Positions 1 to 5,008 are shown, counted from the stretch's first letter. The stretch is DNA of 5,130 nt from JBMNTQ01 sp050945815 (GCA_050945815.1 JBMNTQ010000151.1:1-5130); one strand, 5' to 3'. Numbers and translations are program-made. Notes: a model not told the origin generated them from the sequence alone.

Positions 1-1
1 T

Positions 2-127
2 GAAAACGCCTTTTTGATTCTCAAGCGTTGGCGAGGGGTTGCTACTCGCTACGCAAAAACCAGTGACGGGTTCAGCGCCGCTATCTTGGTGCGGTGTATT
101 GCTGTCTGGGCGAATATCCTTGCTTAA
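2..127 (+). CDS. IS5-family transposase, C-terminal fragment
   Basis: Forty-one codons are visible, starting at ENAFLILKRWRGVATRYA and ending in NILA with a TAA stop at 125-127. The segment after the catalytic glutamate of IS5-family DDE transposases usually reads LVENAFxxLKRWRGxATRYAK, so the first visible codon is probably the third catalytic residue (E). The rest is the short C-terminal helix region. The protein would cut and join the IS ends. The 5' part lies outside the window, so it cannot be judged intact from here. The N-terminus of what is probably the same protein is visible at 5067-5130. Confidence 0.85.
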   Translation, partial: ENAFLILKRWRGVATRYAKTSDGFSAAILVRCIAVWANILA

Positions 128-129
128 AT

Positions 130-142
130 CGTGTAGACACTA
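130..142 (+). repeat. Terminal inverted repeat of the left IS copy
   Basis: CGTGTAGACACTA is the exact reverse complement of TAGTGTCTACACG at 5009-5021. It lies 2 bases after the transposase stop codon and 1 base before CTAG (144-147), the presumed target duplication. Confidence 0.8.
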
Positions 143-143
143 T

Positions 144-323
144 CTAGAAGAAAAAGCCGCATACTTCTACAGTTATTTCTATGAAGATACAACTTCAAAG
201 GCGGAATTTGCACAAACACTTGCGTCAATACTGTCCGAAAAATATAAAGGTAAACCTTTGGAATTGTTAGTAAAACTACCCAAATATTTGGTAGATGCGA
301 TAAAGCATGTTGCGGGCTCGTGA
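144..323 (+). pseudogene. C-terminal remnant of an OLD-family-like (GajA-like) ATP-dependent nuclease
   Basis: An open frame of 59 codons runs from the IS junction to the TGA at 321-323. It contains the segments KAEFAQTLASIL (about residues 19-30 of the remnant) and LPKYLVDAIKHV (about 45-56). OLD-family nucleases with an AAA ATPase and a TOPRIM domain commonly end with a KxEFAQxLAxxL segment followed by a PxYxxxAIxxV segment, and class 2 members are encoded directly before a UvrD-like helicase, exactly as here. The ATPase and TOPRIM parts are absent, so no nuclease can be made from this piece. The frame runs on into the IS DNA on its left, but those codons belong to another reading frame of the transposase region. 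The family call is from memory of the C-terminal pattern and the neighbour; a different AAA nuclease partner is possible. Confidence 0.6.
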
Positions 324-327
324 GGTG
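322..327 (+). promoter_or_regulatory. Ribosome binding site deciding the helicase start
   Basis: GAGGTG overlaps the TGA stop of the upstream remnant. The GAGG core is 6 bases before ATG 332 but only 3 before ATG 329, and it overlaps the region just after GTG 320. This favours ATG 332 as the start and indicates translational coupling to the upstream gene. Confidence 0.6.
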
Positions 328-331
328 TATG

Positions 332-2245
332 ATGAGCATTGATTTGCTGCGCGATATAGTAATTGGAGACGATAACATCGATTGGATCGAAACGATACTT
401 GATAATATTACCTTTGACACGCACAGGCGTAATATCATTAAGAATATGGATGCCGTGGACATTCAAGCTTTTCCTGGGAGCGGAAAGACTACTGTACTCA
501 TTGCAAAACTCGCAATCTTGGCTCGTAAGTGGCCGTTTGCAAACAAAGGAATATGTGTTTTGTCACATACAAATGTAGCACGCGATGAGATAGAAAAACG
601 TCTTGGAAATACTGATGTAGGAAAGCGATTGCTAAGATATCCACACTTTGTAGGAACCTTGCATTCCTTTTTTGATACATATATCAGCATTCCGTGGCTG
701 CGATCGCAGGGAACTTCTATTAAAGTAATTGATAGCTCAATTGTTAAAGCGTTGCGCTGGAGGCGACTGCGTCATGGAACGCGCCTGTATTTGGAGCAGA
801 GCGGCTTGACTGAGGATTGTTGTGAAGCAATAGCTTTTCCAATTAAGGTAGATATTGGTCGCGCCAGTCCAACAACGAACTCATATACTGATACCGCCAA
901 TGTAGTGTCACAATCTCTTGATAATGGCGAGTTTACTTTTGATGAAATGTTGTTGTATGCAAGTGTCGCATTGCAAAGCATTCCTGTTTTGCCAGAATTA
1001 TTAAGAAGCCGATTCCCTGTTCTGTTCATCGATGAAGCGCAGGATACAAGTTCCGATCAGTGGGATCTGATAAATAGATCGTTTCCAGCATGCGATTTAT
1101 GTATTCGGCAGTGCTATGGCGATGTAAACCAAGCAATATTCAACTCGTACAATGCAGAAAATCAATCGGCTCATTTCCCAAACGGAACGCCGTTAACAAT
1201 ACCCGATAGTAAGAGATTTGGGCCTTTTATTGCTTCTTTTGCCAATAGGATCGCTTTGACGCAACAAACAATGGAGGGAGTATCAAGTGACTTCAGCCAT
1301 CTTTCGGATAAACACACGGTATTTCTATTTGATAAAAGCAAAATTCAATCTGTGATTCCTGCTTACATATCGCTTCTTTTTTCCTGTTTCACCAAGTCCG
1401 AACTATCCGATAATGCGAAGTATGGTTGCCATGTTATCGGTATGGTACATAATCGAAACGATATAAATGAGGAACATATTCCTCGAAATGTGCACGACTA
1501 TTGGAACGGCTATGATCCGGCCTATTCGTCATACGCTCCATCGCCTCGGTCACTTATTGAGTATTTCCGTGAAGGTCAAAAAGATTTCTTTTCAGTCGGG
1601 GACATGAGTGCGCTAATTGCTCAAATATCAAAGGGTCTGATACGGTATTTTAATATTTACAAGAGCAAGAGAATTCCTGCAAATTCCGATGCGTTCAAAG
1701 CTCTCTGCAACGAACTCCCCACCTCGAAAGTTAAGGATTTTAGAAAATCTCTGCTATCTGTTGCGACTATTGATATTTCTTCTGTGGAGGGATGGCGTTC
1801 CGTAGCTGATAAAGTAACACAGATCACAACTGAAATATTCGATCTCGCAGCGGCAAAGAGTGATTTTTTGAATTGGAAACCACTTGAGGAGCACGAGGAT
1901 GTTGAAGATCGAAAGAATACATGCCAATATATTGACGAATCAACTGAAGAATCAGTTACTTTGCATTTTGGTAGCATCCATTCTGTAAAAGGCCGTACTC
2001 ATTTGTCTACATTAGTTATTGAAACATTCTGGTATAATTCTAATATTGGATCACTATTACCATGGCTTTGTGGATGCCCTGGAAGAAATCCTGGCAAACG
2101 CGTTATTGCGAGGATGAAGTGCCATTATGTTGCGTTTACCCGTGCTCGTGCTCTTTTATGTGTTGCCATTCCAAAAGACACTATTACGCAGCAGCAGATA
2201 GCTTCACTAAGGAATGCTGGCTGGAACATTGTCGATGTGATGTAG
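332..2245 (+). CDS. UvrD/PcrA-like superfamily 1A helicase (GajB-like partner of the truncated nuclease)
   Basis: A 637-residue ATP-dependent DNA helicase with all the hallmark SF1A motifs in order: Walker A AFPGSGKTT (46-54), motif Ia LSHTNVARDEI (77-87), Ib GTLHSF (108-113), Walker B FIDEAQD (232-238), III GDVNQAIF (263-270), IV around KRFG (294-297), V SIHSVKGRTH (548-557) and VI YVAFTRAR (599-606). No nuclease domain or membrane segment is visible, so it should be cytoplasmic. It is longer than the GajB helicases I recall (about 500 residues), the extra length lying mainly between motifs IV and V (about 300-545). It is the second gene of a coupled pair whose first gene keeps only an OLD-nuclease-like tail, which suggests a Gabija-type defence operon. 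With the operon's 5' end gone, its native promoter is lost. Expression would need read-through from the IS. The gene itself shows no stop or frameshift. Alternative: a UvrD-like helicase of another nuclease/helicase defence pair. Alternative starts are ATG 329 and GTG 320. Confidence 0.88.
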   Translation: MSIDLLRDIVIGDDNIDWIETILDNITFDTHRRNIIKNMDAVDIQAFPGSGKTTVLIAKLAILARKWPFANKGICVLSHTNVARDEIEKRLGNTDVGKRLLRYPHFVGTLHSFFDTYISIPWLRSQGTSIKVIDSSIVKALRWRRLRHGTRLYLEQSGLTEDCCEAIAFPIKVDIGRASPTTNSYTDTANVVSQSLDNGEFTFDEMLLYASVALQSIPVLPELLRSRFPVLFIDEAQDTSSDQWDLINRSFPACDLCIRQCYGDVNQAIFNSYNAENQSAHFPNGTPLTIPDSKRFGPFIASFANRIALTQQTMEGVSSDFSHLSDKHTVFLFDKSKIQSVIPAYISLLFSCFTKSELSDNAKYGCHVIGMVHNRNDINEEHIPRNVHDYWNGYDPAYSSYAPSPRSLIEYFREGQKDFFSVGDMSALIAQISKGLIRYFNIYKSKRIPANSDAFKALCNELPTSKVKDFRKSLLSVATIDISSVEGWRSVADKVTQITTEIFDLAAAKSDFLNWKPLEEHEDVEDRKNTCQYIDESTEESVTLHFGSIHSVKGRTHLSTLVIETFWYNSNIGSLLPWLCGCPGRNPGKRVIARMKCHYVAFTRARALLCVAIPKDTITQQQIASLRNAGWNIVDVM

Positions 2246-2257
2246 AGGGTGTGCACC

Positions 2258-2327
2258 ATTACACGAAAATGAAGGCATATTCCGCCGCCAAGGTGGTTTT
2301 TAGGGCACGACCAAACAATCGTGTAAT
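2258..2327. repeat. Wide 9-bp inverted repeat downstream of the helicase
   Basis: ATTACACGA (2258-2266) and TCGTGTAAT (2319-2327) are perfect reverse complements separated by 52 bases. The probable helicase terminator lies inside. The arrangement could be a binding site pair for a recombinase or regulator, or simply chance. Confidence 0.4.
2282..2301 (+). terminator. Probable rho-independent terminator of the helicase gene
   Basis: CCGCC (2282-2286) pairs with GGTGG (2292-2296) over five positions, including one G-T wobble, around a GCCAA loop. Five T residues follow at 2297-2301. It lies about 37 bases after the helicase stop codon. The stem is short, so the strength is uncertain. Confidence 0.45.
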
Positions 2328-2328
2328 T

Positions 2329-2348
2329 ATATCAACTAATATCAACTA
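2329..2348. repeat. Perfect 10-bp tandem repeat at the IS insertion point
   Basis: ATATCAACTA occurs twice with no gap (2329-2338 and 2339-2348). The second copy ends inside the CTAG target site of the next IS (2346-2349). Such short tandem repeats are common near recombinase sites, but no function is shown. Confidence 0.6.
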
Positions 2349-2378
2349 GGGTCAATCTGAAAACTCCCGAAAGATGTA

Positions 2379-2813
2379 CTATTTCAACAAAACAGATATA
2401 GAAGCGAGCAAAACAAAGGCAAAGAAAGATTCAGCAAGCCTGTCATACCGAGTTGCCACACGACGGAAATGCTTAATTTTATTGAAAAAGCATTCGACCA
2501 AATGTCGCTCTTTGTACAGCCACCAGTCACATTTGCGCTGGTATATCCGATTCGCTTTAGGCGGAATGGTATGGCGTGCATCTTGATCTTCAATGTAGAT
2601 AAGGACTTCGTCAGAATCGTATCCACGGTCTGCCAATACCATATTGCCAGCGAGTGGGACATTGGAAAGTACATCAATGGCAACTTTACTATCGTGTGCA
2701 TTGCCCGCAGAAAGCTGAAGATATACGGGATTCCCTATAGCATCCACTATCGCGTGAATTTTTGTGGTTTTGCCACCTCTGCTTACTCCGATTTGGGGAA
2801 AAGCCCCCTTTTT
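2379..2813 (-). CDS. IS427-like transposase, second frame (orfB, C-terminal catalytic half)
   Basis: This is the -1 frame relative to orfA and is open from the A5G5 run at 2804-2813 to a TAG at 2379-2381. Right after the run it reads KGAFPQIGVSRGGKTTKIHA, the usual IS5-family linker. Then come ADRGYDSDE (second catalytic D at about nucleotides 2628-2630) and HLVECFFNKIKHFRRVATRY (catalytic E). It is presumably made only as the extension of orfA by frameshifting, giving a fusion of about 250 residues. An internal ATG at 2747 could start a shorter piece but would lack the first catalytic aspartate. Confidence 0.85.
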   Translation of the reverse strand, partial: KKGAFPQIGVSRGGKTTKIHAIVDAIGNPVYLQLSAGNAHDSKVAIDVLSNVPLAGNMVLADRGYDSDEVLIYIEDQDARHTIPPKANRIYQRKCDWWLYKERHLVECFFNKIKHFRRVATRYDRLAESFFAFVLLASISVLLK

Positions 2814-3130
2814 CCACTGAAAGCATGCTGATGCACACTTACAGAGCTGGAGTCTAAGCTTAAATTTTCGTAATCTGCATCCATGCTTAGAGCCGTAAAG
2901 ATAGCAGCAAGCACCCCTTCGTCACGCCACTTGCAGAATCGACTGTATACGGTCTTCCATGGACCATACCGTTCCGGAAGGTCTTCCCACATGGCTCCAC
3001 TCTTTGCCAACCACATCATTGCATTGAGCATCTGACGATGATCCTTTGGCGGTCGGCCAGTTTTCGCTGTTGGAATATGATCTCTGATTCGAACCCAATC
3101 TTCGTCCGTTACTTCGTATCTACGTGCCAT
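2783..3130 (-). CDS. IS427-like transposase, first frame (orfA, N-terminal half)
   Basis: A 115-residue frame with the IS5-family N-terminal DNA-binding region (YEVTDEDWVRIRDHIP, residues 5-20; RPPKDHRQMLNAMMW, 26-40; WEDLPERYGPWKTVYSRF, 48-65) and the first catalytic aspartate in LSLDSSSVSVHQHA (D93). It ends at TAA 2783-2785, shortly after the A5G5 run where the reading frame should move by -1 into orfB. ATG 3130 is chosen because a GGCGGTG-type ribosome binding site lies just upstream; an in-frame GTG at 3139 overlaps that site and is less likely. Confidence 0.85.
   Translation of the reverse strand: MARRYEVTDEDWVRIRDHIPTAKTGRPPKDHRQMLNAMMWLAKSGAMWEDLPERYGPWKTVYSRFCKWRDEGVLAAIFTALSMDADYENLSLDSSSVSVHQHAFSGKRGLFPKSE
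2804..2813 (-). promoter_or_regulatory. Probable -1 programmed frameshift site (A5G5)
   Basis: On the minus strand the junction reads AAAAAGGGGGC. In the orfA frame the codons are GGA AAA AGG GGG CTT, and stepping back one base gives AAA AAG GGG GCT, which continues into orfB. A small GGGG-CTTTT-CCCC hairpin (about 2807-2795) overlaps the run. IS5-family elements with two overlapping frames are known to use such sites. A real mutation in the run is the alternative. Confidence 0.6.
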
Positions 3131-3197
3131 ATTTTTCACCGCCTGGATGACAGTTTACCACATTTTGTGCACTTTGTGCGTTTTCAGATTGACCCTA

Positions 3198-3213
3198 GTG
3201 TCCCTTTAGACAC
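3198..3213. repeat. Short dyad GTGTC-N6-GACAC, candidate recombinase core
   Basis: GTGTC (3198-3202) and GACAC (3209-3213) flank a CCTTTA spacer. A pair of short inverted arms around 6-8 bases is the shape of a tyrosine-recombinase core site. It sits at the edge of the arm-like repeat region and directly after the IS target duplication. Only 5 bp per arm match, so the assignment is weak. Confidence 0.25.
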
Positions 3214-3247
3214 AAAAGCCTTGAAACAAGCGAGTTTTAAGGCTTTT
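3214..3247. terminator. Strong hairpin, likely bidirectional terminator
   Basis: AAAAGCCTT (3214-3222) is the exact reverse complement of AAGGCTTTT (3239-3247). The pairing continues inwards through GAAAC / GTTTT-type bases with one G-T wobble to a 14-bp stem with an AAGCGA loop (3228-3233). Each strand ends the stem in CTTTT. It would stop minus-strand transcription coming from the conjugation remnant before it enters the IS and the helicase region. Confidence 0.5.
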
Positions 3248-3261
3248 CTCTTTGCCAGTCT

Positions 3262-3387
3262 TGGTGCCCTATTTCTTCTCAATCCGCCATAATGGTGCTC
3301 ATGGTGCCCGTTTTGTGGTGCCCAGAGCATTTTCATGTATTCACTGTATGCAGGTAAAATGTATACCGTGGTGCCCTAATGGTGCCC
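3262..3387. repeat. Six copies of TGGTGCCC, candidate integrase arm sites
   Basis: TGGTGCCC occurs exactly at 3262-3269, 3302-3309, 3316-3323, 3369-3376 and 3380-3387, and once as TGGTGCTC at 3293-3300, all in one orientation. Start-to-start distances are 31, 9, 14, 53 and 11 bases, too irregular for a CRISPR or coding repeat. Clusters of short direct repeats at the end of an integrative element are typical arm-type sites for a tyrosine integrase and its accessory proteins, and the flanking genes are ICE-like. No integrase gene is in the window to confirm this. Between 3199 and 3440 I see no gene. Confidence 0.55.
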
Positions 3388-3410
3388 ACATCCCCTAAAA
3401 ACTTATGAAA

Positions 3411-3430
3411 AGCTACAAAGAGCTATAAAG
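3411..3430. repeat. Imperfect 10-bp tandem repeat
   Basis: AGCTACAAAG is followed directly by AGCTATAAAG, one mismatch, and the pair is bracketed by ACTTA at 3401-3405 and 3431-3435. It lies between the TGGTGCCC repeats and the 3' end of the minus-strand gene tail. Function unknown. Confidence 0.4.
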
Positions 3431-3440
3431 ACTTACGCCG

Positions 3441-3626
3441 TTATAGTTCCTGTTCGCTGCTCTTTTTCTTGGCTGGTTTGTCGGTCTTGGCCGCTTCATT
3501 TTCAGCCTTTGAGGGATGCAGGGCTTTATGATAAATGTCAAGCACGGTCTTTTTTCTGTCCAGCCGCACATCCACATATTGAGCGGTCACGGCTTCAAGG
3601 CTGGTGGATATGCCGAGCGTTATGGC
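3441..3626 (-). pseudogene. Unrecognised gene, C-terminal tail fused to the PrgI remnant
   Basis: A frame of 61 codons ending at TAA 3441-3443. It begins around AITLGISTSLEAVTAQ, continues through QYVDVRLDRKKTVLDIY and ends in a lysine- and glutamate-rich tail (AKKKSSEQEL). The composition looks like real protein, in the same GC-richer style as the conjugation genes, but I do not recognise the family. It lies in a different frame from PrgI and takes over where PrgI is cut off, so it is probably the end of the last gene before the element's terminus, brought next to PrgI by a deletion. The frame is open a little further upstream inside PrgI, so the exact joint is uncertain. It has no start codon of its own that I would trust. 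Confidence 0.5.
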
Positions 3627-3907
3627 CGTTGCTTGGGGCGCAAAAATAGGACGGACAGCATATTTTTGAGTATCACTTCAAGCGGCTGCTCGTTCTTCTC
3701 ATACATGGCGAACAAAAAACAGGGGAGCATGAGCAGCACCATGACAATAGCCGCGCCCTGTACGCCCATCACCCCTTTGAGCAGGAAGTAGGCCGGAACA
3801 CCGAGCGCCGCCGCTATTCCAAAACAAAGGAGCTGCCGCTTGGTAAGGTTGAACACTATTTTGGTCTTTACACGGGTTAAGTCCTTGGGGACGGGTACAA
3901 ATGCCAT
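3620..3907 (-). pseudogene. prgI: PrgI-family conjugation membrane protein, 3' truncated
   Basis: PrgI is a small inner-membrane component, VirB3-like, of Gram-positive type IV secretion channels. The 95-residue product starts MAFVPVPKDLTRVKTKIVFN and has two hydrophobic segments (about 25-45 and 51-69), then FAMYEKNEQPLEVILKNML and FLRPKQRP. Family members usually continue with Y and about 30 more residues after the RPKxRP motif; here a TAA at 3620-3622 follows at once and the downstream DNA reads as another gene's tail. The start ATG overlaps the stop of the upstream small gene (TAATG), as in an intact conjugation operon. Most family landmarks remain, so residual function cannot be excluded, but the VirB4-type ATPase normally encoded next is missing. 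Confidence 0.75.
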
Positions 3908-4202
3908 TACTCCACGCCCCTTTTAACCGCCCAGACGGTGACGCTACGGCCAGTTTTGGCACAGGTGTCTTTTTGCCGACAGGCTCCACCTTTCCGGCCT
4001 TTTTCAGCTCCGTAAGGCGCGGTGCTGCAAAGTTGCGTCCATCGGACGGGATAAGGCCGCGCCGGTGCAGCTCCGTAGCCGCTTCCTGCGCCGTGAGCCG
4101 TCCGCGCTCTTGCAGGATTTCATAAACGATGCGCCGCCGTGTTTCCACATCCTGCAATATGGCATCGTAGCTTTCACGGCGGGTTTCTTTGGGTATATTC
4201 AC
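3907..4202 (-). pseudogene. Small winged-helix-like ICE protein, frameshifted
   Basis: A gene of the type found between virB6-like and prgI genes in Tn1549-like elements. It reads NIPKETRRESYDAILQDVE, RRRIVYEILQERG, LTAQEAATELHRRG and NFAAPRLTELKKAGKVEPVG, a pattern like a small winged-helix DNA-binding fold. At 3970-3974 the minus strand has five A residues. The following frame no longer gives the expected end, whereas the +1-restored frame reads DTCAKTGRSVTVWAVKRGVE and stops at TAA 3909-3907, overlapping the prgI start. Adding one A would yield a normal 98-residue protein. GTG 4202 is the likely start: AAGGAGG (4211-4217) lies 8 bases upstream. Without correction the frame runs on as an unnatural tail to 3699. 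A sequencing error in the A run is the other explanation. Confidence 0.65.
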
Positions 4203-4215
4203 GGGTTGCACCTCC

Positions 4216-4945
4216 TTAATGCGCGTTGAAAATGGACTTGGACAGGGCGCTTGTCTTGAACAGGCTGATGCACAGGATGACGGTATAGGCCGCTATGCCG
4301 AATATGCTTGCGTGGATGTCGGTTGTTACGGTGATGCCCCGCACCAGCACGGCATAGATACCCACGCACACCATGATAAAAAAGCCTTGGAAGCCGAGCG
4401 CCAAAAGCCCCCCGCAGATAGTTGTTGCCCACCTGCCCCCACTCCCTGTTGGACAGCGTGGCGATGGGGACGGGTGCAACGGAGCAGTAGAGATATATTT
4501 CAATCATTCTGCCGTATAGAATAACCGTGATGATGACCGATAGTACGGTCATACAGATTTGAACGATGGAGGTTTCCACCACCACAAAAAGCAATTCGGG
4601 GATGCCCATAGCGTCCAGCCCTGCCCTCATGTGAGCGAGCGCCGATGCTATGTCGATGCTGGTACTGCCGCTTATCGAGCTTGCCGCCCTTGCTACAATG
4701 TGTTGCCCTAGATCAAAGACGGCCATCGTTATATCAAAGGTGTGGGTGACGAGAAAAACCGCCACCCACATTTTGAAAAAGTATTTGAAGAACATCCAAG
4801 TATCTACATCGTGCAGGTTGTTCTTGTCCACTATCATGCTGATAAGCTCATAGCAAAGCACAAAGGTTATAATTAGCCCCGCAATCGGGATGATGACGCT
4901 TTCCGAAAGGCTGCGTATCATGCTGAAAATATCAGCGTTCCATGA
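4216..4945 (-). pseudogene. VirB6/TrbL-like conjugation membrane protein, 5' truncated and frameshifted
   Basis: A polytopic channel protein of the Gram-positive ICE type (resembling the CD1112-type VirB6/TrbL-like proteins). Recognisable segments are FSMIRSLSESVIIPIAG, ILYGRMIEIYLYCSVAPVPI, NREWGQVGNNYLRG and, in another frame, LLALGFQGFFIMVCVGIYAV and SLFKTSALSKSIFNAH. Five or so hydrophobic stretches span the membrane. A run of six G on the minus strand (4408-4413) contains one base too many: the frame before it reads to NNYLRG and the true continuation is one base over, ending at TAA 4216-4218. The open frame starts abruptly at about 4945 after an in-frame TAA (4946-4948), and the usual N-terminal few dozen residues are missing; ATG 4921 is internal to the family. 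A base-calling error at the G run would explain the frameshift but not the truncation. Confidence 0.75.
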
Positions 4946-5007
4946 TTAAGATTGTCAAGGGGATTTGTGATATTGAAGGGATTTTACAAAACTAATCTCT
5001 CCCCTAG
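4946..5007. other. AT-rich orphan stretch between conjugation remnant and right IS
   Basis: About 60 bases, clearly more AT-rich than the conjugation block, with stops in all minus-strand frames that could extend the VirB6-like gene. I see no gene here. It ends in CTAG (5004-5007), the target site of the right-hand IS. It appears to be foreign to the conjugation gene beside it, marking a recombination joint near 4945. Confidence 0.5.
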
Positions 5008-5008
5008 G

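Larger units (their letters stand above)
1..143 (+). mobile_element. IS5-family insertion sequence, right end only
   Basis: This is the right-hand terminus of an insertion sequence that continues to the left of the window. It holds the end of the transposase gene and, just after its stop codon, the terminal inverted repeat CGTGTAGACACTA (130-142). The same repeat in reverse complement opens the IS at the right edge of the window (5009-5021), so the two are probably copies of one element, both reading rightwards. The base next to the repeat differs between the two ends (T143 against G5008). The flanking CTAG at 144-147 is the expected type of IS5-family target site. The copy interrupts the gene whose tail follows. 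Confidence 0.85.
2350..3194 (-). mobile_element. Complete IS5-family (IS427-like) insertion sequence, 845 bp
   Basis: The ends are perfect 15-bp inverted repeats, GGTCAATCTGAAAAC at 2350-2364 and its reverse complement at 3180-3194, flanked on both sides by CTAG (2346-2349 and 3195-3198) as a 4-bp target duplication. IS5-family elements typically begin with GG and use CTAR-type targets. The element carries one transposase split over two minus-strand frames. It has landed between the helicase gene and the repeat-rich attachment-like region. It differs from the IS at the window edges in repeat sequence and protein, so at least two IS5-family elements are present. Perfect ends and duplication suggest a recent insertion. 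Confidence 0.92.

Noticed and set aside
39..143. Upstream extension of the nuclease-tail reading frame into the IS
   Set aside because: This stretch encodes the transposase C-terminus in another frame and ends at the IS terminal repeat, so the extension is an accident of the insertion.
124..466. Minus-strand open frames across the nuclease tail and helicase start
   Set aside because: They lie opposite coding sequence with clear family motifs, lack convincing start signals and show no protein-like pattern.
1657..1977. Minus-strand open frame of 106 residues inside the helicase gene
   Set aside because: It is a shadow of the helicase coding strand, serine-rich and without a ribosome binding site.
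2469..2831. Plus-strand open frame inside the middle IS
   Set aside because: The opposite strand encodes the transposase with its catalytic motifs; the plus frame is its complement.
3038..3292. Plus-strand open frame across the IS end and hairpin
   Set aside because: It crosses an IS boundary, a hairpin and repeats, and reads as low-complexity phenylalanine- and leucine-rich sequence.
3262..3387. CRISPR array
   Set aside because: The repeat unit is only 8 bases and the gaps range from 1 to 45 bases, unlike regular repeat-spacer structure.
3699..3900. C-terminal extension of the winged-helix gene in its uncorrected frame
   Set aside because: The residues lie over prgI in another frame and do not resemble a protein; a single-base correction gives the expected ending instead.
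4929..4958. Minus-strand promoter TTGACA-N18-TGATAT as a real regulatory feature
   Set aside because: It spans the truncation joint, the spacer is one base longer than ideal, and it would give an almost leaderless transcript of a broken gene; mentioned only as a chance possibility.
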